Part shown: positions 51,562 to 59,281 of the stretch, piece after piece
Position numbering within the stretch: the first letter of the stretch is position 1
Layout of the letters: every line of letters starts with the position of its first letter
Source: an uncultured Bacteroidota bacterium
GTDB taxonomy: Bacteria; Bacteroidota; Bacteroidia; Flavobacteriales; Flavobacteriaceae
Length of the DNA stretch: 59,281 bases
NCBI GenBank assembly: GCA_902526165.1
Contig: CABZKA010000009.1
Span: 1 to 59,281, forward strand
Direction of reading: 5' to 3'
Notes under the pieces: generated by a model
What the model saw: only the letters and a program-made list of their open reading frames with translations
The model's database searches: none
Told to the model about the DNA's origin: nothing
Program-made: the position numbers and the translations under genes

Positions 51562-52470
51562 TTACTTCAAATATTTTTCAAAAAAAGACCAAATTTCTTC
51601 ACTAGCACTTATATCCATATTTCCCCAAGCACCAGGCCATGTATGTCCACCCCCATAGACAGTATATAACCATACTTCATTATGTTGGTTCTCATTGTAG
51701 TTTTTTTCTAAGACCACATATGAATTATCATTTTGATTAACATTAGCAATTCTTATAATTTCTTTTTTATCGCATGAATTCAAACTAGACCAGTATTCAA
51801 TAATTTTATTTATGTTAGGTGCACCTCCCCATCCTCCAGCATTTGACATCGAACCATCCATCGGGACTACATAATCAACAGTTCCCGAAAGCTGTAATAT
51901 TGGAATTGGTTTTTCTGGATCACAATTTCTCCAATCATAACCACTCATCGTTCCTGTAACACTTGCAATTGCACTGAAAACATTTGATTTTTCGCACGCG
52001 AGTGTATAACTCATAAATCCTCCATTTGACATTCCACTAACAAAGGTATTTTCTTTGCTTAAATTATGTTCAGCTTGCAAAAAAGTTGCAAGTTTTGATA
52101 AGAAGTCGGTATCTTTGACGTTACTCATTTCTTTAAGGTTTGCGTTCCAGTGAGTACTGCTAGTATAATAATTTATGGAGCCTTGGGGATAACAGACTGC
52201 AAATCCATTTCTATTAGCAATATCATTCATTTGAGAATATCTCATGATATTTTTTGAGTTACTTCCATATCCATGTAATACAAAAATCAGGGGTGCATCA
52301 TCTTTAAGATTGTTGGGCTTATATAGTGTATAACTTCGGTTAATTCCATCATGGTTGAATAAGTAATCTAATGGGTATGAAATTTCAATTTGATTATTTT
52401 CAATCTCATTATTTGTATTACAAGAAAATATAAAAAGTATTAAAAACAATAATTTAAAGAAATATCTCAA
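51562..52470 (-). CDS. Lipoprotein esterase of the PHB depolymerase / CE1-like family
   Basis: The 302 residues start with a lipobox (LFIFSC, C17). The alpha/beta hydrolase core has the oxyanion VLHGYGSN (H66, G67), the nucleophile elbow GMSNG with S148, D199 in GTVDYVV and H276 in GGGHTWPG. The GGGHTWPG ending is diagnostic of the LpqC / poly(3-hydroxybutyrate) depolymerase and feruloyl-esterase-like group. In this operon a role in deacylating a polysaccharide is more likely than PHB degradation (inference). Confidence 0.88.
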   Translation of the reverse strand: MRYFFKLLFLILFIFSCNTNNEIENNQIEISYPLDYLFNHDGINRSYTLYKPNNLKDDAPLIFVLHGYGSNSKNIMRYSQMNDIANRNGFAVCYPQGSINYYTSSTHWNANLKEMSNVKDTDFLSKLATFLQAEHNLSKENTFVSGMSNGGFMSYTLACEKSNVFSAIASVTGTMSGYDWRNCDPEKPIPILQLSGTVDYVVPMDGSMSNAGGWGGAPNINKIIEYWSSLNSCDKKEIIRIANVNQNDNSYVVLEKNYNENQHNEVWLYTVYGGGHTWPGAWGNMDISASEEIWSFFEKYLK

Positions 52471-52479
52471 AATAATAAA

Positions 52480-53772
52480 TTATGAAGAACCCGGTCTTGG
52501 TATTTTGTATAGTCCATTTGAATCAGGAAGGGTGGGGGGATTTGAATTCCAACTTAAATTTTTTGGAATCATATTATCATCTGCGCTCATGGCATCCTCC
52601 CAGTTTATAATTTTTCCTGTGTATGTTGCCATTCTTCCCATTATAGATGTCAATGTAGCTTTTGCTCCGTTTTCTCCGTCATTAATATACCCTCCACCTC
52701 TGAGGCTTTTAAAAAGTTCATTATGTTCAATTTGGTAAGGACTTTCATCTCCTCTTTGATTGTATTGAAACAATATATCACCATTATGGCTTTTTATGGT
52801 GGCGTTTCCATTTCCACTTATTTCTAAGATTCCTTTTGTCCCAATAATTGTTTCATTGACTTGTCTGTGTGTATTTGGCTGATGCCTGCATTGACTGGAA
52901 ACAATCGCACCACTTTTATATTTAAACTCTACGTAATGATGATCGAATATTTCTCCAAATTTTTTGTCTTTTCTAATCTCTCTCCCACCCATCCCTTGTG
53001 CTGTATCTGGATATTCGTTTAAAAACCAATTAGCAACATCAAGGTTATGAATATGTTGTTCGCATATATGATCACCACACAGCCAATTAAAATAATACCA
53101 GTTTCTCATCTGATACTCCATCTCAGTTTGACTCATTTCTCTTTCTTTGACCCAGACTCCTCCACTATTCCATCTCACATGAGCAGAAATTATCTTTCCA
53201 ATGATACCTCTATCAATTTGTTTTTTTGCACTTAGGTAACTTTTTTGATAACGCCTTTGTAGACCAACCACAACATTCAAGTTTTTTTCTTTTGCAATCT
53301 TAGCAGATTTTAAAACTTGTCTAACTCCATGAGCATCCGTTGCAACAGGCTTTTCCATAAAGACATGTTTATTTTTATTTATGGCATACTCAAATTGAGA
53401 AGGTCGAAATCCTGGTGGACTTGCAAGGATAACTACATCAGACTTATCAATTGCTTTTTTATAGGCATCAAAACCAACAAACTTATTTTTTTCTTTAATG
53501 TTAATTTCTTTTTCCCCGGCAAACTCATCTTTTATAGCATTTAAGCTCATTTCCAAGCGATCTTCAAATGCATCAGCCATAGCAATTAGCTCTGTGTTGT
53601 CATCAGCTCTGAGAGCTTCAACTGTCGCTCCTGAACCTCTTCCGCCACAACCAACCACAGCAATCTTAATTTTTTTTTGATTTGACTTTTTTGATTTAAA
53701 AGTTAATTTAGGTAGTACCAATCCACCTGCAATTAACGATGAACTTTTTATAAATGATCTTCTTCTAAACAT
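52480..53772 (-). CDS. Exported Gfo/Idh/MocA-family oxidoreductase
   Basis: The 430 residues start with a twin-arginine signal (FRRRSFIKSSSLIAGG). An NAD(P) fold follows, AVVGCGGRGSGATVEALRAD, with VILASPPGFRP and the EKPVATD block (EKP is the catalytic-lysine region). The C-terminal domain contains NWYYFNWLCGDHICEQHIHN. It belongs to the exported Bacteroidetes/Planctomycetes subgroup acting on sugars or inositols; substrate unknown. It is distinct from the GH109 two genes downstream, which lacks the EKP lysine (CEVPF). Confidence 0.88.
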   Translation of the reverse strand: MFRRRSFIKSSSLIAGGLVLPKLTFKSKKSNQKKIKIAVVGCGGRGSGATVEALRADDNTELIAMADAFEDRLEMSLNAIKDEFAGEKEINIKEKNKFVGFDAYKKAIDKSDVVILASPPGFRPSQFEYAINKNKHVFMEKPVATDAHGVRQVLKSAKIAKEKNLNVVVGLQRRYQKSYLSAKKQIDRGIIGKIISAHVRWNSGGVWVKEREMSQTEMEYQMRNWYYFNWLCGDHICEQHIHNLDVANWFLNEYPDTAQGMGGREIRKDKKFGEIFDHHYVEFKYKSGAIVSSQCRHQPNTHRQVNETIIGTKGILEISGNGNATIKSHNGDILFQYNQRGDESPYQIEHNELFKSLRGGGYINDGENGAKATLTSIMGRMATYTGKIINWEDAMSADDNMIPKNLSWNSNPPTLPDSNGLYKIPRPGSS

Positions 53773-53791
53773 GCCTTTAAATTAGTGAATT

Positions 53792-54763
53792 TTAATTAAT
53801 CCAATATTTGATTTTATCCTCATCACTTGGTACTTCAACTGGCCTAACAATTCTGAAACCTAAGAATTGTGCATCAGTGTGCCACCACCTACTTCTCGGT
53901 ATTTGTGGATCTTGTTTTTTCCATTGTTTATTGGATGAAAATCTGGTAGCACTTCTCACTCTGTAATCAGGATTCATAAATGAACCACCTTTTACCACTC
54001 TTGGATACAACTTCGTGGCATAATTATGTGGGTTATATAACACACTATCTGTTTGATTTGAATAAGATTTTGCATCATACTGATCCAATGTCCATTCAGA
54101 TACATTTCCGTGCATATCGAATAATCCAAAACCATTGGGTTTTTTGGATCCAACTTTTTGATACTTACCATCACTGTTATTACTATACCAAGCATATTCA
54201 TCAAGGCTTTCAGATTTTTCATCAAAATGGTATGGACCAGTTGAGCCTGCCCTGCATGCATATTCCCATTCAGCCTCAGTTGGGAGACGATAATAGTTGC
54301 CTGTCATTGCGGATAACCATTCACAAAATTTTGATGCTGAAAGCTGCGTCATTGAGATTGCAGGGTAACCATCTGTGCCCATACCAAAGCTCATTTCTAC
54401 ATATGGTGTAGTGGCTGAACTAACTCCATCAACATCAATGTTAACTTCATTAGAAGTATTTCTAACTTGATTTTCATCAATTTCTCTGTCCATGTATAGT
54501 TGAAACAAATTCCATGTTGTTTCATGTTTTGCCATCCAAAAGGAATCAACAACAACCTTTCTTTGTGGCCCTTCATCAGCTAGCCTATTTTTCTCATTGT
54601 TAGGACTTCCCATTGCAAACTCTCCGCCAGGTATTGCTGCCATCTCAATAGAAACATTAGTACCTGGTATTTTTTGTGAATATTCTAAAAAAATCTGTTG
54701 AGAATTAATATTAATTGCCAAAAAAATAAACGATAATCTAATAACTAAAATCAATTTATTCAT
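53792..54763 (-). CDS. SUMF1/FGE-fold protein without the active-site cysteines
   Basis: The 323-residue exported protein (signal peptide about 1-21) has the FGE-sulfatase domain: [60 protein letters not shown] and [20 protein letters not shown]. In true FGE the GGSF is followed by a C-x4-C pair; here it is MNPDY. It therefore cannot be a copper FGE and probably binds a ligand or glycan. It lies between the symporter and the Gfo/Idh gene. Confidence 0.9.
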   Translation of the reverse strand: MNKLILVIRLSFIFLAININSQQIFLEYSQKIPGTNVSIEMAAIPGGEFAMGSPNNEKNRLADEGPQRKVVVDSFWMAKHETTWNLFQLYMDREIDENQVRNTSNEVNIDVDGVSSATTPYVEMSFGMGTDGYPAISMTQLSASKFCEWLSAMTGNYYRLPTEAEWEYACRAGSTGPYHFDEKSESLDEYAWYSNNSDGKYQKVGSKKPNGFGLFDMHGNVSEWTLDQYDAKSYSNQTDSVLYNPHNYATKLYPRVVKGGSFMNPDYRVRSATRFSSNKQWKKQDPQIPRSRWWHTDAQFLGFRIVRPVEVPSDEDKIKYWIN

Positions 54764-56453
54764 CAGGTGTCCTTAAGTTTTCAACAAGCTTTTTGATTTC
54801 ATTTGGAGGTTCTTTGGTAAAATTAGATACTAAAATTGAAACAGCAAAGTTTAACATCATGGCTATTGTACCAAAACCCTCTGGTGAAACACCAAAAAAC
54901 CAATTTGTTTGATCACCACCACCAAACCATCCAAACTTAAATTTTAACATGTAGAATAGCATTGATGTGATTCCAATTATCATTCCACTTATTGCCCCTT
55001 CTTTATTCATTCTTTTATAAAAAATTCCCAATACAATTGCAGGAAAAAAAGAAGCTGCTGCCAAACCAAATGCAAGAGCTACAGTTGCTGCAACAAAATC
55101 TGGTGGGTTTATTCCAAAATAACCAGCTAAAAGAACTGCAAAAAAAGCTGATATTCTAGCTGCAATTAATTCACCTTTTTCTGAAATATCTTCTTTTAAA
55201 ATTTTTTTTCTAACTAATTTTGGACTAATAATTTTTTTTATCAAATCATGTGAAATTGAAGATGAAATTACCAATAAGAGGCCAGCTGCTGTAGATAGAG
55301 CTGCTGCCAGAGCACCCGCGGCAAGTAATGCAATAACCCAATTTGGTAACTGAGCAATTTCTGGATTTGCCATAACCATAATATCTTTATCAATGGTTAA
55401 CTCATTTAATTTCTCATCCTCTAAATACTGAATAATGCCATCGTTATTTTTGTCATTAAACTTTAGCAGTTCTGTTTCCTCCCATTTTTTAAACCATGAG
55501 GGCATATCGGAATAATTTTTTTCTGAAACCGTTTCAATTAAATTTGTTCTAGCAAAAACTGCAATTGCAGGTGCTGTTGTGTAAAGTATAGCAATAAATA
55601 AAAGTGCCCACCCAGCAGATTTTCTTGCATCACTAACTTTTTTTACGGTAAAAAATCTAACAATTACGTGAGGTAAACCAGCAGTTCCAATCATCAGAGC
55701 TGCAGTAATAAAAAAAACATCAATTTTTGACTTTTTTCCTGACGTATATTCACTAAAACCTAATTCTTTATGTAATTCATTCAACTTATCAAGCAGATAA
55801 ACTCCATCTTGTGTTTCAGATCCAAAACCAAACTGAGGTATTGGATTTCCAGTCATTTGAATCGATATAAAAATTGCTGGTACCATGAATGCAAAAATTA
55901 AGACGCAGTATTGTGCAACTTGTGTATAAGTTATTCCTTTCATACCACCTAAAATTGCATAAAATAGAACAATACCCATCCCTGTAAAAACTCCATTATT
56001 TATATCAACTTCGAGATATCTGGAAAATACAATACCAACTCCTCTCATCTGACCAGCAACATATGTGAATGATACAACTAGAGCACAAAATATCGCAACA
56101 GTTCTTGCAGTATTTGAGTAATACCTGTCACCAATAAAATCAGGAACAGTAAATTTTCCAAATTTTCTCAAATAGGGAGCTAGTAATAAAGCAAGTAAAA
56201 CATAACCGCCAGTCCAACCCATTAAATAAACTGAACCATCGTAGCCAACAAAAGAGATAATCCCGGCCATTGAAATAAAAGATGCAGCACTCATCCAATC
56301 AGCTGCTGTTGCCATTCCATTAGCTATAGGATTCACTCCTTTACCTGCTATGTAGAATTCACTAGTTGAGTTAGTTTTTGACCATATGGCTATACCAATA
56401 TATAGTGCGAAAGTAAGCCCAATAATTATCCATATTGATAGTTGAAGTGACAT
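54756..56453 (-). CDS. Sodium:solute symporter, VC_2705-type, with an EF-hand loop
   Basis: The 565-residue transporter has about 13 hydrophobic helices. SSS-family sequences include [33 protein letters not shown], and [20 protein letters not shown]. The type pairs with a DUF4212 small subunit, encoded just upstream, and takes up small carboxylates or similar organic compounds with Na+. Between helices (D334-E345) is [12 protein letters not shown], a complete 12-residue EF-hand calcium loop. It overlaps the SUMF1 gene by 8 bases. Confidence 0.93.
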   Translation of the reverse strand: MSLQLSIWIIIGLTFALYIGIAIWSKTNSTSEFYIAGKGVNPIANGMATAADWMSAASFISMAGIISFVGYDGSVYLMGWTGGYVLLALLLAPYLRKFGKFTVPDFIGDRYYSNTARTVAIFCALVVSFTYVAGQMRGVGIVFSRYLEVDINNGVFTGMGIVLFYAILGGMKGITYTQVAQYCVLIFAFMVPAIFISIQMTGNPIPQFGFGSETQDGVYLLDKLNELHKELGFSEYTSGKKSKIDVFFITAALMIGTAGLPHVIVRFFTVKKVSDARKSAGWALLFIAILYTTAPAIAVFARTNLIETVSEKNYSDMPSWFKKWEETELLKFNDKNNDGIIQYLEDEKLNELTIDKDIMVMANPEIAQLPNWVIALLAAGALAAALSTAAGLLLVISSSISHDLIKKIISPKLVRKKILKEDISEKGELIAARISAFFAVLLAGYFGINPPDFVAATVALAFGLAAASFFPAIVLGIFYKRMNKEGAISGMIIGITSMLFYMLKFKFGWFGGGDQTNWFFGVSPEGFGTIAMMLNFAVSILVSNFTKEPPNEIKKLVENLRTPDE

Positions 56454-56461
56454 AGAAACCG

Positions 56462-56707
56462 TTATGATTTAAACTCTTTATCTAGTTTATTCATCAAGTA
56501 GATGTAAATAAAAATGAGTATTACAAAAGTGTAAATTGATCCTTGCTGAGCAAACCAAAAACCTAATTTAAAACCATAAAATTCAATTAGATTCAGCTGA
56601 TCCACGAATAATATTCCAAATCCAAATGAAACGACAAACCAAATTGAAAGTAAAACTATTAAATAGCTCAAGTTCCTTTTCCAGTAAAGTTTATTTTTTT
56701 CTTTCAA
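56462..56707 (-). CDS. DUF4212 small subunit of the symporter
   Basis: An 81-residue protein with two membrane helices (about 10-30 and 45-70) and polar ends: [20 protein letters not shown] and a [20 protein letters not shown] stretch, the family signature. It starts with a TTG and precedes the large symporter subunit by eight bases, the standard arrangement. It is divergent from the FGE gene. Confidence 0.9.
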   Translation of the reverse strand: MKEKNKLYWKRNLSYLIVLLSIWFVVSFGFGILFVDQLNLIEFYGFKLGFWFAQQGSIYTFVILIFIYIYLMNKLDKEFKS

Positions 56708-56741
56708 TTTAATTTAGATAATGTTTTGTTAAATTTAAACA

Positions 56742-57758
56742 ATGAATTTAAAATTTCTTGCTCACATATCCTTTTTGTTTGTTTTTTTAATTTCTTGTAA
56801 TAGAGATTCAAAAACAAATCATATTTCTAAAGATGGAATGGTTTTTATTGAAGGTGGTATATTTTTAATGGGAGCCGGTGATGATGAGTCTCGAGAAGAT
56901 GAATTTCCATCTCATGTCGTTGAAGTAAGTTCTTTTTGGATGGATATCAGTGAGGTGACTAATAAACAATTTAGACAATTTGTGGATGAAACGGGATATG
57001 TTACTACAGCTGAAAGAAAAATAAATTGGGAAGAAATTAAAGAATTTGTTCCCCCTGGAACTCAAAAGCCACATGATAGTTTATTGGAGCCTGCTTCCCT
57101 TGTTTTTCAAGAAGTAAAAACTGATAATTTACAGAATTATAGTAATTGGTGGTCATTAATTAGAAATGCTAATTGGAAACAACCGTTTGGACCCGGAAGC
57201 AATATCATAAATAAAGATGATTACCCGGTAGTTCATGTAAGCTGGGAAGATGCAGTAGCATATTGTAGCTGGTCAGGAAAAAGATTACCTACTGAAGCTG
57301 AGTTTGAATATGCTATAAGGTCCGGAAAAAAAAATACAAAATATAGTTGGGGAAACGAAGGAATTGAAGAAAATCAATTTAAGGCAAATAGTTGGAATGG
57401 AAATTTCCCATCTTTAAATACTAATAAAGATAAATTTTATTACTCTGCACCAGTGGGTTCGTTTTCTCCCAATGATTACGGAATTCATGATCTCGCAGGT
57501 AATGTATGGGAATGGTGCTCAGATTGGTATCATTCAAATTATTATTCAATGATTGGTGATAAAAAAATAAAAAATCCCAAAGGCCCAGAAACAAGTTATG
57601 ATCCAGCTGAACCTTTTAGTGAAAAAAAAGTTATTAGAGGGGGAAGTTTTTTGTGTAACGACTCATATTGCAGTGGATATAGAAATTCAGCGAGGATGAA
57701 AACTACGCCCGACTCAAGTTCAATACATACGGGGTTTAGGACTGTTGTTAGTGATTAA
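56742..57758 (+). CDS. Formylglycine-generating enzyme, lipoprotein, with both active-site cysteines
   Basis: FGE oxidises the sulfatase cysteine to formylglycine using O2 and copper. The 338-residue protein starts with a lipobox (LISC, C19), so it is exported and membrane-anchored. The FGE fold is intact: FIEGGIFLMGAGD, RLPTEAEFEYAIRSG, GNVWEWCSDWY, and the active site RGGSFLCNDSYCSGYRNSAR with C305 and C310. This matches the human enzyme's spaced pair. It is divergent from the symporter operon and could mature the sulfatase at 33568-35025 in the periplasm. No other sulfatase is in the window. Confidence 0.9.
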   Translation: MNLKFLAHISFLFVFLISCNRDSKTNHISKDGMVFIEGGIFLMGAGDDESREDEFPSHVVEVSSFWMDISEVTNKQFRQFVDETGYVTTAERKINWEEIKEFVPPGTQKPHDSLLEPASLVFQEVKTDNLQNYSNWWSLIRNANWKQPFGPGSNIINKDDYPVVHVSWEDAVAYCSWSGKRLPTEAEFEYAIRSGKKNTKYSWGNEGIEENQFKANSWNGNFPSLNTNKDKFYYSAPVGSFSPNDYGIHDLAGNVWEWCSDWYHSNYYSMIGDKKIKNPKGPETSYDPAEPFSEKKVIRGGSFLCNDSYCSGYRNSARMKTTPDSSSIHTGFRTVVSD

Positions 57759-57763
57759 AAAGA

Positions 57764-57798
57764 AAAATGCTCGCACGTTTGAGTTGTGCGAGCATTTT
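57764..57798 (+). terminator. Perfect hairpin between convergent FGE and GHMP kinase genes
   Basis: A 13-bp perfect inverted repeat (AAAATGCTCGCAC, 57764-57776; loop of nine; GTGCGAGCATTTT, 57786-57798) with flanking A and T runs on both sides. It should terminate the FGE transcript and, in reverse, the GHMP kinase transcript. The rest of the gap to 57877 shows nothing clear. Confidence 0.8.
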
Positions 57799-57877
57799 AA
57801 AACAACAACTAACCAAAAAATATTATTACTTTCTGTTATAATACAAATACATGAATCGTGCCAAACTTTTTTTAATA

Positions 57878-58783
57878 TTATGTTATTATTTCGTCAAAAC
57901 TAAATGATGTTTCAAATCCTTTTCTTTTAAAATAATTTTTAGAGTTATTTTTACTGCAAGCAAGTACAAAATCTCCACCCCAAGCACCTAAACTTTTTAC
58001 AGACCCTTCGAAATCATTGAAGAGTAGATTTTTAACTGGTTTCCTATTTATTTTATTTGAAATAATCTTTTCATGTTCATTAATTAAATAATTAAAATCA
58101 TCAATTGCCTTACAACTTAAAATTTCATTTGTGATTTGAGTTATTGAATTAATTTCACTGTAATTAATTTTTAATGATTTAAATTTTTCAACTTCTGCGG
58201 TGCTACTTTGTTTTTTGTTCAGGAAAACAAATAATAAGTTCTTTGAAAATTCTGGATTGAAATTTACATGCTTATACAATGGTTTTTTATTACTTAAAGA
58301 ATAAGTTATAGGTTTAGAGGTAACAACTGATGCAATATCAGCACAACTACTGTTCGTAACATTTTTTGAAACTTCAAATGGGTCTAATCCAAAATAATTT
58401 GATAAATTGTTAATTAGTATTGCAGAAGATCCAAGTCCCCAACTTCTTTGAAAATCCATTCTTGTTTTAATTTTTAAACCGATATTATTATCAAAAATTT
58501 TAGGTATTTTTTTGATCACAAAATCCAGAATTTTCTTTAAAAAAATTTTTTGTTCTGTTTTCTCACCCACAATTGTAATGCAAGGCAAATTAAACTCTAC
58601 AGAAAACCATTTTTTGTTATTGTGATCATAACTTTCCCATGAAATTATTGGTTTCTTATCAAGCTTAGATACTGTCATGTCTTGAAAAAATTTTGTAGGT
58701 AAGAGTAAGGATTTTGCTCCTCGAAAAACGAAATATTCACCAGTAATCATCAACTTGCCGTGGCTTTTGAAAATCTTAGCCAT
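57878..58783 (-). CDS. GHMP kinase of the mevalonate pathway type
   Basis: The 301 residues start with the GHMP opening FKSHGKLMITGEYFVFRGAKS and have the ATP motif SWGLGSSAILINNLS (W115, GLGSSA 116-121). Residues 147-151 are CADIA, where Bacteroidetes relatives usually have GYDIA. The position beside HMG-CoA reductase suggests a mevalonate or phosphomevalonate kinase role; I cannot decide between them. It overlaps the reductase gene by 8 bases. Confidence 0.85.
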   Translation of the reverse strand: MAKIFKSHGKLMITGEYFVFRGAKSLLLPTKFFQDMTVSKLDKKPIISWESYDHNNKKWFSVEFNLPCITIVGEKTEQKIFLKKILDFVIKKIPKIFDNNIGLKIKTRMDFQRSWGLGSSAILINNLSNYFGLDPFEVSKNVTNSSCADIASVVTSKPITYSLSNKKPLYKHVNFNPEFSKNLLFVFLNKKQSSTAEVEKFKSLKINYSEINSITQITNEILSCKAIDDFNYLINEHEKIISNKINRKPVKNLLFNDFEGSVKSLGAWGGDFVLACSKNNSKNYFKRKGFETSFSFDEIIT

Positions 58784-59281
58784 TTCTAATTTCTTTTAGT
58801 TTCTCTTTTACTAAACTATGGCTCACTAACTTTTCATTAAAGAATTCAATAAGTTGTGATTTTTCATGATCTTCAGTATCTAACGCATTTAAAATATTTG
58901 ATAAATGCATTTTCATGTGACCTTTCTGAATACCAGTTGTGATTAATGATTTTATAGCGGCAAAGTTTTGAGCAAGCCCTGAGACTGCAATTATTTTCAT
59001 CAACTCTTTTGAATTTGGATTGCCTAACAATTTAAGCGACCATTTTACAAGTGGGTGCAAGTTTGTCAATCCTCCAACTGTTCCAATTGAAATTGGTAAC
59101 TCAATCCAATATTTGAATTTATTTCCAATTATTTTTATGTGTGTCAAGCTTTTATAGTGCCCATCTTTAGATGCGTATGAATGGGCACAAGCCTCTACTG
59201 CCCTAAAATCATTTCCAGTAGCAATCACAACAGAATCTACTCCATTCATAATCCCCTTGTTATGAGTTACTGCCCTTAATT
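58776..59281 (-). CDS. Hydroxymethylglutaryl-CoA reductase, class II, C-terminal part (truncated by window edge)
   Basis: The frame continues past the apparent ATG at 59249 to the right edge, with AVTHNKGIMNG before VVIATGNDFRAVEACAHSYA. The start is therefore outside the window. The catalytic lysine (HNKG), aspartate (GNDFR) and C-terminal histidine (GIQKGHM) of the class II (Pseudomonas mevalonii type) reductase are all present. The enzyme converts HMG-CoA to mevalonate. With the kinase downstream it shows isoprenoids are made by the mevalonate route here. Confidence 0.93.
   Translation of the reverse strand, partial: LRAVTHNKGIMNGVDSVVIATGNDFRAVEACAHSYASKDGHYKSLTHIKIIGNKFKYWIELPISIGTVGGLTNLHPLVKWSLKLLGNPNSKELMKIIAVSGLAQNFAAIKSLITTGIQKGHMKMHLSNILNALDTEDHEKSQLIEFFNEKLVSHSLVKEKLKEIRNG

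Noticed and set aside
53792-54763. A second sulfatase-maturing FGE
   Set aside because: The cysteines required after GGSF are missing, so only the fold is shared.
1-59281. Prophage, insertion sequence or integrative element
   Set aside because: No transposase, integrase, phage structural gene, terminal repeats or tRNA-end duplication is visible, and composition is even apart from the rpsP repeat.

Overview
The window is one compact stretch of chromosome from a marine-type Bacteroidetes, almost certainly a member of the Flavobacteriia. The evidence is the end of a SprA-type gliding/secretion gene beside gcvH, a DnaE polymerase with a fused N-terminal exonuclease, DUF6089 beside BamA, promoters of the Bacteroidetes form (TTG, about 19 bases, TAnnTTTG), almost no Shine-Dalgarno sequences, frequent TTG starts and very A/T-rich DNA (about 30% G+C by eye). 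I see no phage, insertion sequence, integrase or CRISPR array. No gene-free stretch exceeds 300 bases; the longest gaps (33332-33567, 41213-41347, 50045-50181, 57759-57877) hold tRNAs, promoters, a candidate small RNA and terminators.

Layout. 1-6.7 kb: end of sprA, gcvH, a VanZ-like gene and tonB, then a cytochrome-oxidase block (ctaB, two subunit III genes, subunit IV, a cysteine-free Sco-like protein, Sco1, DUF420, a tiny CxxC membrane protein). 6.8-13.3 kb: a tripartite MacAB-TolC-like export operon, then tsaB. 14-21.8 kb (minus strand): nadK, DUF6089, uppS, bamA, two Skp/OmpH chaperones, murI and an Nfu protein, an envelope-biogenesis cluster. 21.8-26.6 kb: pdxJ, a hydrolase, then tig-clpP-clpX. 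26.6-33.3 kb: short divergent or convergent units (GH3-like, DUF2797, queuosine precursor transporter, folK, TrmH-like methyltransferase, mutS), then tRNA-Gly and tRNA-Leu. 33.6-41.2 kb (minus): an iduronate-2-sulfatase-like sulfatase, and an rpsP-rimM-rluF run followed by a TonB-dependent receptor, an FAD oxidoreductase and an unknown membrane protein. 41.3-46.6 kb: dnaE, trxA, tRNA-Asp, yqaA.

46.6-57.8 kb is the accessory and most interesting part. It holds an acetyltransferase resembling eukaryotic glucosamine-6-phosphate N-acetyltransferase (GNA1) 2 bases upstream of glmS, with an agarase-like glycoside hydrolase downstream. A candidate small RNA is transcribed divergently from this operon. 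Next comes a minus-strand glycan-use operon (DUF4212 and Na+:solute symporter, SUMF1-domain protein, Gfo/Idh/MocA oxidoreductase, esterase, GH109 glycosidase). Divergent from it is an exported sulfatase-activating enzyme (FGE) with both active-site cysteines. The right edge holds a GHMP kinase and the C-terminal part of HMG-CoA reductase (mevalonate pathway).

Working picture (inference): a heterotroph that takes up and desulfates marine polysaccharides. The GNA1-GlmS pairing would let it acetylate glucosamine-6-phosphate directly, as eukaryotes do, next to genes for amino-sugar release. This is the best candidate here for an undescribed arrangement.
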